From NCBI GenBank assembly GCA_903891755.1, contig CAITFY010000097.1, positions 1-17,220 of the forward strand: 17,220 nt of DNA. The letters are read 5' to 3'. Source of the DNA: an uncultured Actinomycetes bacterium (GTDB lineage: Bacteria; Actinomycetota; Actinomycetes; Nanopelagicales; Nanopelagicaceae). This document shows positions 14,405-17,220 of this stretch, in pieces. Made by a program: the position numbers and the translations under genes. The notes beneath the pieces are model-generated. The model saw only the letters and a list, made by a program, of their open reading frames with translations. It made no database searches and was not told where the DNA came from. Position 1 is the first letter of the stretch. The number at the start of each line of letters is the position of its first letter.

Positions 14405-14428
14405 AGGGTTCTAAATTACAGTATTCCC
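14405..14428. promoter_or_regulatory. 24-nt divergent promoter region, probably leaderless on both sides
   Basis: Only 24 nt separate two divergent start codons, and neither side has a Shine-Dalgarno sequence. For the rightward gene TACAGT (14417-14422) ends 6 nt before the ATG, the distance expected if transcription starts at the A of ATG. On the other strand TAATTT lies 8 nt before the start codon. The -35 elements would then fall inside the opposite gene. Promoter calls are by eye. Confidence 0.4.
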
Positions 14429-14872
14429 ATGACCAAAGCCCTTCTTGAGCAATTTGAATCCGCTACCCGTGAATTTTGCGAAGTGGCACGAGCTATCCCT
14501 GCTGACAAACTCGGTGTTCCTCTAGGTGAAGGGGAGTGGCCAGCCACATACGTCATCCATCATCTTGCTGATTCAGATGCACACTTCTTAGTACGTTTCC
14601 TCAACGTTCTAAGTGCGGAGAATCCGACCATTGTTCCATTCGATGAGGAGGCATTTCCAACTGCTCTTCATTACCCTGGAAGAGATGTCGAGATTTCTTT
14701 GGCTGCTATTGAAACTTCACTTGCCCACTCGGTTGACATTCTGAAGCAGATTCCTGACGCGGATTGGGATCGATCTGGGTACCACCCACAACGCGGTCTA
14801 ATGACTCTCTCAGACCTTCTTGCTCTCACTACTGGGCATCGTCTTGAACATATCGATCAATTGAAGAAGTAG
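14429..14872 (+). CDS. DinB-family putative metal-binding protein
   Basis: A 147-residue four-helix-bundle protein of the DinB/YfiT-like superfamily, often metal-dependent and in some members acting as thiol transferases. The three-histidine site can be placed at H45 (in the WPATYVIHHLAD helix), H137 and H141 (in the GHRLEHIDQL helix). No substrate is evident. In actinobacteria some relatives use mycothiol, but the sequence here does not decide that. I start at ATG 14429; the frame is open to 14351 but that would run into the divergent gene. The start lacks a Shine-Dalgarno sequence, fitting a leaderless message. It is followed 9 nt later by the alpha/beta hydrolase, so the two are probably cotranscribed. 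Confidence 0.8.
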   Translation: MTKALLEQFESATREFCEVARAIPADKLGVPLGEGEWPATYVIHHLADSDAHFLVRFLNVLSAENPTIVPFDEEAFPTALHYPGRDVEISLAAIETSLAHSVDILKQIPDADWDRSGYHPQRGLMTLSDLLALTTGHRLEHIDQLKK

Positions 14873-14881
14873 GTCCTCCGC

Positions 14882-15649
14882 ATGGCTACACGCAAGCTCG
14901 TCTTAGTCCACGGCATGTATATGAATGGATCGAGTTGGGATCCTTGGGTTCGTCTAGCAACTTCTAAAGGATTCGATCCAATTGCTCCATCGTGGCCATT
15001 TCATAGCGCTTCACCATCAGTTCTAAGAGACCACATTGATCCGGCGCTTGGCAAGATGCAATTTCGTCATGTCGTTGACTCATACAAGAAACTGATTGAT
15101 TCGCTCCCGGAACGTCCTTTGCTGATTGGGCATTCCGTCGGTGGATTAGTGGTTCAGAAGCTAATCAACGATGGCTATGGAGCCGCCGCAGTATCCATCA
15201 GCCCGGCGCCGCCATTAGGCGTACTAACTTTGGCTCCGGAGTTCCTCCGGGCAAACCTGCCTCATCTCAACTTCTTTGTTGGAAGCAAGCCGATAATCAT
15301 GACCAAGAAGCGCTTCCATTACACATTCTGCAACACGATGACTCGCGCAGAGTCAGATCAAGCATTCGAACAATATGTGACACCAGAAAGTCGCCGCGTT
15401 CCGCAGAGCATCCTGACCCCACAAGGCAAAATCAAATTCAAGAGGAGCCATGCACCTTTGTTCCTCATTGGGGGAGACAAGGACAATCTTATTCCGCTGA
15501 AATTGGTACAACGAAATGTGAAGGCTTATCGCAAAGGCGAAGGAATTGTTGACTTCCAATCGTTCTCCAATCGCGGCCATTTCATCTGCAATGAACCAGG
15601 TTGGGAAGAGATCGCCGAGGCGAGTTTTGATTGGCTGACTAAGCTCTGA
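14882..15649 (+). CDS. Alpha/beta hydrolase
   Basis: A 255-residue alpha/beta hydrolase with a complete catalytic triad: nucleophile S85 in IGHSVGG, acid D201 in GGDKDNLIP and base H233 in NRGHFICN. The oxyanion-hole HG is at VLVHGMY (H10-G11). A lid-like insertion covers about 110-180 and includes a Lys/Arg/Phe-rich stretch. No signal peptide is present, so it acts in the cytoplasm. Substrate is unknown: esterases, lactonases and similar enzymes share these features. The ATG at 14882 follows the DinB-like stop by 9 nt with a poor ribosome-binding site, which suggests coupled reading from the upstream gene. Confidence 0.88.
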   Translation: MATRKLVLVHGMYMNGSSWDPWVRLATSKGFDPIAPSWPFHSASPSVLRDHIDPALGKMQFRHVVDSYKKLIDSLPERPLLIGHSVGGLVVQKLINDGYGAAAVSISPAPPLGVLTLAPEFLRANLPHLNFFVGSKPIIMTKKRFHYTFCNTMTRAESDQAFEQYVTPESRRVPQSILTPQGKIKFKRSHAPLFLIGGDKDNLIPLKLVQRNVKAYRKGEGIVDFQSFSNRGHFICNEPGWEEIAEASFDWLTKL

Positions 15650-15700
15650 GAATTTCCTAAAGTACTTTCAGTTGCCCCCGACACGTGCTAAACATGGGCT
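15650..15700 (+). promoter_or_regulatory. Possible promoter for the small membrane protein gene
   Basis: TTTCAG (15667-15672), a 17-nt spacer and TAAACA (15690-15695) could be -35 and -10 elements placing the transcript start near the ATG at 15701. No Shine-Dalgarno sequence precedes that ATG, in keeping with a leaderless message. Weak matches, seen by eye only. Confidence 0.25.
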
Positions 15701-15868
15701 ATGAGTAAATCTAATCAAGGGATCATTTTTGGGATAGCGATGGTGGTTCTCATCGTCTCACTCGATCTGCTCTTCTTCCGGCACCACACGACTGAACGAT
15801 TGTTACTCAACGTGGGCACCGTGCTGGTGTTCATTGCTTTCTATTTAAGATTAAAGAATAAACACTGA
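15701..15868 (+). CDS. Small membrane protein, 55 residues
   Basis: A short reading frame of 55 codons plus TGA that codes for a plausible two-helix membrane protein. Helix 1 spans about residues 8-26 and helix 2 about 34-49, joined by a polar turn RHHTTER; the C-terminus is basic (RLKNKH), so both ends probably face the cytoplasm. The start has a stop codon four codons upstream, so it cannot be longer. I do not recognise the family. Support comes from the clean amphiphilic pattern, the absence of any competing frame in this 288-nt stretch, and the position just before a strong hairpin. Its TGA is 9 nt before that hairpin. Function unknown; size fits many unannotated membrane peptides. Confidence 0.6.
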   Translation: MSKSNQGIIFGIAMVVLIVSLDLLFFRHHTTERLLLNVGTVLVFIAFYLRLKNKH

Positions 15869-15877
15869 TATTTAAAT

Positions 15878-15915
15878 GTCGATACCCCCTCGGTTTTCAC
15901 CGAAGGGGTATCGAC
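15878..15915. terminator. Strong hairpin between convergent genes, likely bidirectional terminator
   Basis: A perfect 11-bp stem, GTCGATACCCC (15878-15888) with GGGGTATCGAC (15905-15915), continues after one C/A mismatch into a 5-bp stem TCGGT/ACCGA closed by a TTTC loop. It lies 9 nt after the small membrane protein stop and 22 nt after the glnA stop on the other strand, the place expected for a shared terminator. There is no run of T on the rightward side; leftward the following bases are ATTTAAATATC, only moderately U-rich. Confidence 0.75.
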
Positions 15916-15937
15916 TGACGGATAGTTGAGTTACGGG

Positions 15938-17220
15938 TTAGATGTCGTAGTAGAGCTCGAACTCAGCTGGGTGTGGACGCAAGCGAACATAATCAACCTC
16001 AGCGGTGCGCTTGTAGTTGATCCATGTTTCGATCAAATCTGGTGTGAATACGCCACCCTTTGTAAGGAAGTCGCTTCCAGCTTCAAGAGCATCAAGTACC
16101 TCAGGAAGTGAACCAGGAACTTGTGGGATAGCTGCAAGATCTGCGCCTTCCAACTCGTAGAGGTCCTTATCAACTGGTGCAAGAGGCTCAATCTTGTTCT
16201 GGATTCCATCGATACCGGCCATGAGCATTGCTGCGAAAGCGAGGTATGGGTTTGATGATGGATCTGGGCAACGGAACTCAATGCGCTTTGCCTTTGGATT
16301 TGATCCGGTGATTGGGATACGAATACAAGCAGAACGGTTACGAGCTGAGTAAACGAGGTTTACTGGAGCTTCATAACCTGGAACCAAGCGGTGGTATGAG
16401 TTCACTGTTGGGTTTGTGAAAGCAAGGAGTGCTGGAGCGTGCTTGAGAAGTCCGCCGATGTACCAGCGAGCCATATCTGAAAGATCTCCGTAACCCTCAC
16501 CGAAGAACAATGGCTTGCCATCTTTCCAAAGTGATTGGTGAACGTGCATACCGGAACCGTTATCTCCGAAGAGAGGCTTTGGCATGAATGTAGCTGTCTT
16601 GCCGTTCTTCCATGCAACGTTCTTGATGATGTACTTGAACTTCAAAACATCGTCGCCAGCCTGCAAGATGTCTGAGAAGCGGTAGTTGATCTCCATCTGT
16701 CCTGCAGTTCCGACTTCGTGGTGTGAACGCTCGACCAAAAGACCCGCGCGGCCGAGTTCCATAACCATCTCATCGCGAATATCTGCGAGTTGATCTGTTG
16801 GTGATACTGGGAAATATCCACCCTTGTAACGAGTCTTGTAACCGCGGTTTGGAGAACCGTCAGCTTCCATATCGTTGCCTGTGTTCCATGCACCTTCGAT
16901 GGAATCGATGAAGTGGTGTGAAGAGTTCTGAGATGTTCCGAAGTTAACTTCGTCGAAGACGTAGAACTCTGCTTCAGGAGCGAAGAATGCTGTGTCTGCA
17001 ATACCGGTTGACTGCAAGTATGCAACTGCCTTAGCAACGACGCCACGAGGGTCACGGCTGTAAGGAGTGTCATCGATTGGGTTGTGAACTGAGAACAAGA
17101 TAACAAGTGTCTTTTCCTTGCGGAAAGGATCGATGAATGCGCTGCTTGGAATTGGAAGCAACTTCATATCTGATTCGTGAATAGCTTGGAATCCGCGTAC
17201 AGATGAACCATCGAACATCA
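15938..17220 (-). CDS. glnA: Glutamine synthetase type I, partial (N-terminus beyond the window)
   Basis: The last 427 or so residues of a type I glutamine synthetase, which makes glutamine from glutamate, ammonia and ATP as a dodecamer. Visible motifs: DGSSVRGF and SDM near the cut end, the metal-site EAEFYVFD, the HHEVGTAGQMEI segment, the ATP-binding KPLFGDNGSGMHVHQS, NRSACIRIP with the active-site arginine, and EFRCPDPSSNPYLAFAAMLMAG. Near the end KDLYELEG keeps the tyrosine that is adenylylated in the GlnE-regulated (GSI-beta) group, so control by adenylylation is likely. The ATG at 17218 is internal (it falls in the MFDGSS motif, about 50 residues into a typical protein), so the true start lies to the right. 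Conspicuous absence of any defect suggests the main housekeeping copy. Confidence 0.96.
   Translation of the reverse strand, partial: MFDGSSVRGFQAIHESDMKLLPIPSSAFIDPFRKEKTLVILFSVHNPIDDTPYSRDPRGVVAKAVAYLQSTGIADTAFFAPEAEFYVFDEVNFGTSQNSSHHFIDSIEGAWNTGNDMEADGSPNRGYKTRYKGGYFPVSPTDQLADIRDEMVMELGRAGLLVERSHHEVGTAGQMEINYRFSDILQAGDDVLKFKYIIKNVAWKNGKTATFMPKPLFGDNGSGMHVHQSLWKDGKPLFFGEGYGDLSDMARWYIGGLLKHAPALLAFTNPTVNSYHRLVPGYEAPVNLVYSARNRSACIRIPITGSNPKAKRIEFRCPDPSSNPYLAFAAMLMAGIDGIQNKIEPLAPVDKDLYELEGADLAAIPQVPGSLPEVLDALEAGSDFLTKGGVFTPDLIETWINYKRTAEVDYVRLRPHPAEFELYYDI

Noticed and set aside
14351..14428. Upstream extension of the DinB-like protein
   Set aside because: It would overlap the divergent isochorismatase-like gene, and the extra residues do not fit the family.
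16642..17106. 154-codon leftward frame inside glnA
   Set aside because: A shifted-frame shadow of glnA, rich in Ser/Thr/Gln and without any recognisable motif.
1..17220. tRNA genes, CRISPR arrays, insertion sequences, attachment sites
   Set aside because: No cloverleaf, regularly spaced repeat, transposase or integrase frame was seen in the gaps or coding regions.

Overview
The window carries 17 protein-coding genes (two cut by the window edges), packed tightly on both strands, with no RNA gene, CRISPR array, insertion sequence or phage gene that I could see. The base composition is moderate (about half G+C by eye). Several genes start with little or no Shine-Dalgarno sequence, gaps are very short, and the ABC-F, glutamine synthetase and sulfide:quinone oxidoreductase proteins have an actinobacterial look. 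I infer a small-genome, free-living actinobacterium, perhaps of the freshwater planktonic type. This is inference from style, not a phylogenetic result.

Region 1 (1-8320) is mainly a polyamine or guanidino-compound locus. It starts with the 3' end of a class III aminotransferase of the glutamate-1-semialdehyde aminomutase type, followed by a convergent ABC-F ATPase gene. Then comes a rightward run: a saccharopine/carboxynorspermidine dehydrogenase-like enzyme, a Tat-type substrate-binding protein, and PotA-, PotB- and PotC-like transporter parts joined by 1-4 nt overlaps. A ureohydrolase of the agmatinase family follows 10 nt after potC. Together they suggest import of a cationic amine and its intracellular processing.

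Region 2 (8324-11002) is leftward: a MarC-family membrane protein, an AlkD-type DNA glycosylase and a group II PLP-dependent decarboxylase. They are closely spaced and may be cotranscribed, but share no obvious function. The decarboxylase could belong functionally to the amine locus it converges on.

Region 3 (11003-13291) is a compact sulfur cassette: sulfide:quinone oxidoreductase, a TusE/DsrC-like protein whose start overlaps the end of the first gene, and a DsrE2-like protein. I infer that sulfide is oxidised to a persulfide or sulfane sulfur that is then handed to protein thiols. The DsrC-like protein keeps the penultimate cysteine but lacks the second one. This is the most interesting system in the window.

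Region 4 (13338-15868) holds small accessory genes: an unrecognised secreted protein, an isochorismatase-like hydrolase, a DinB-like protein with an alpha/beta hydrolase directly behind it, and an unannotated-looking 55-residue membrane protein. The isochorismatase and DinB genes diverge from only 24 nt. Region 5 (15869-17220) is a strong hairpin followed by the leftward glnA gene (type I glutamine synthetase), which runs off the right edge.
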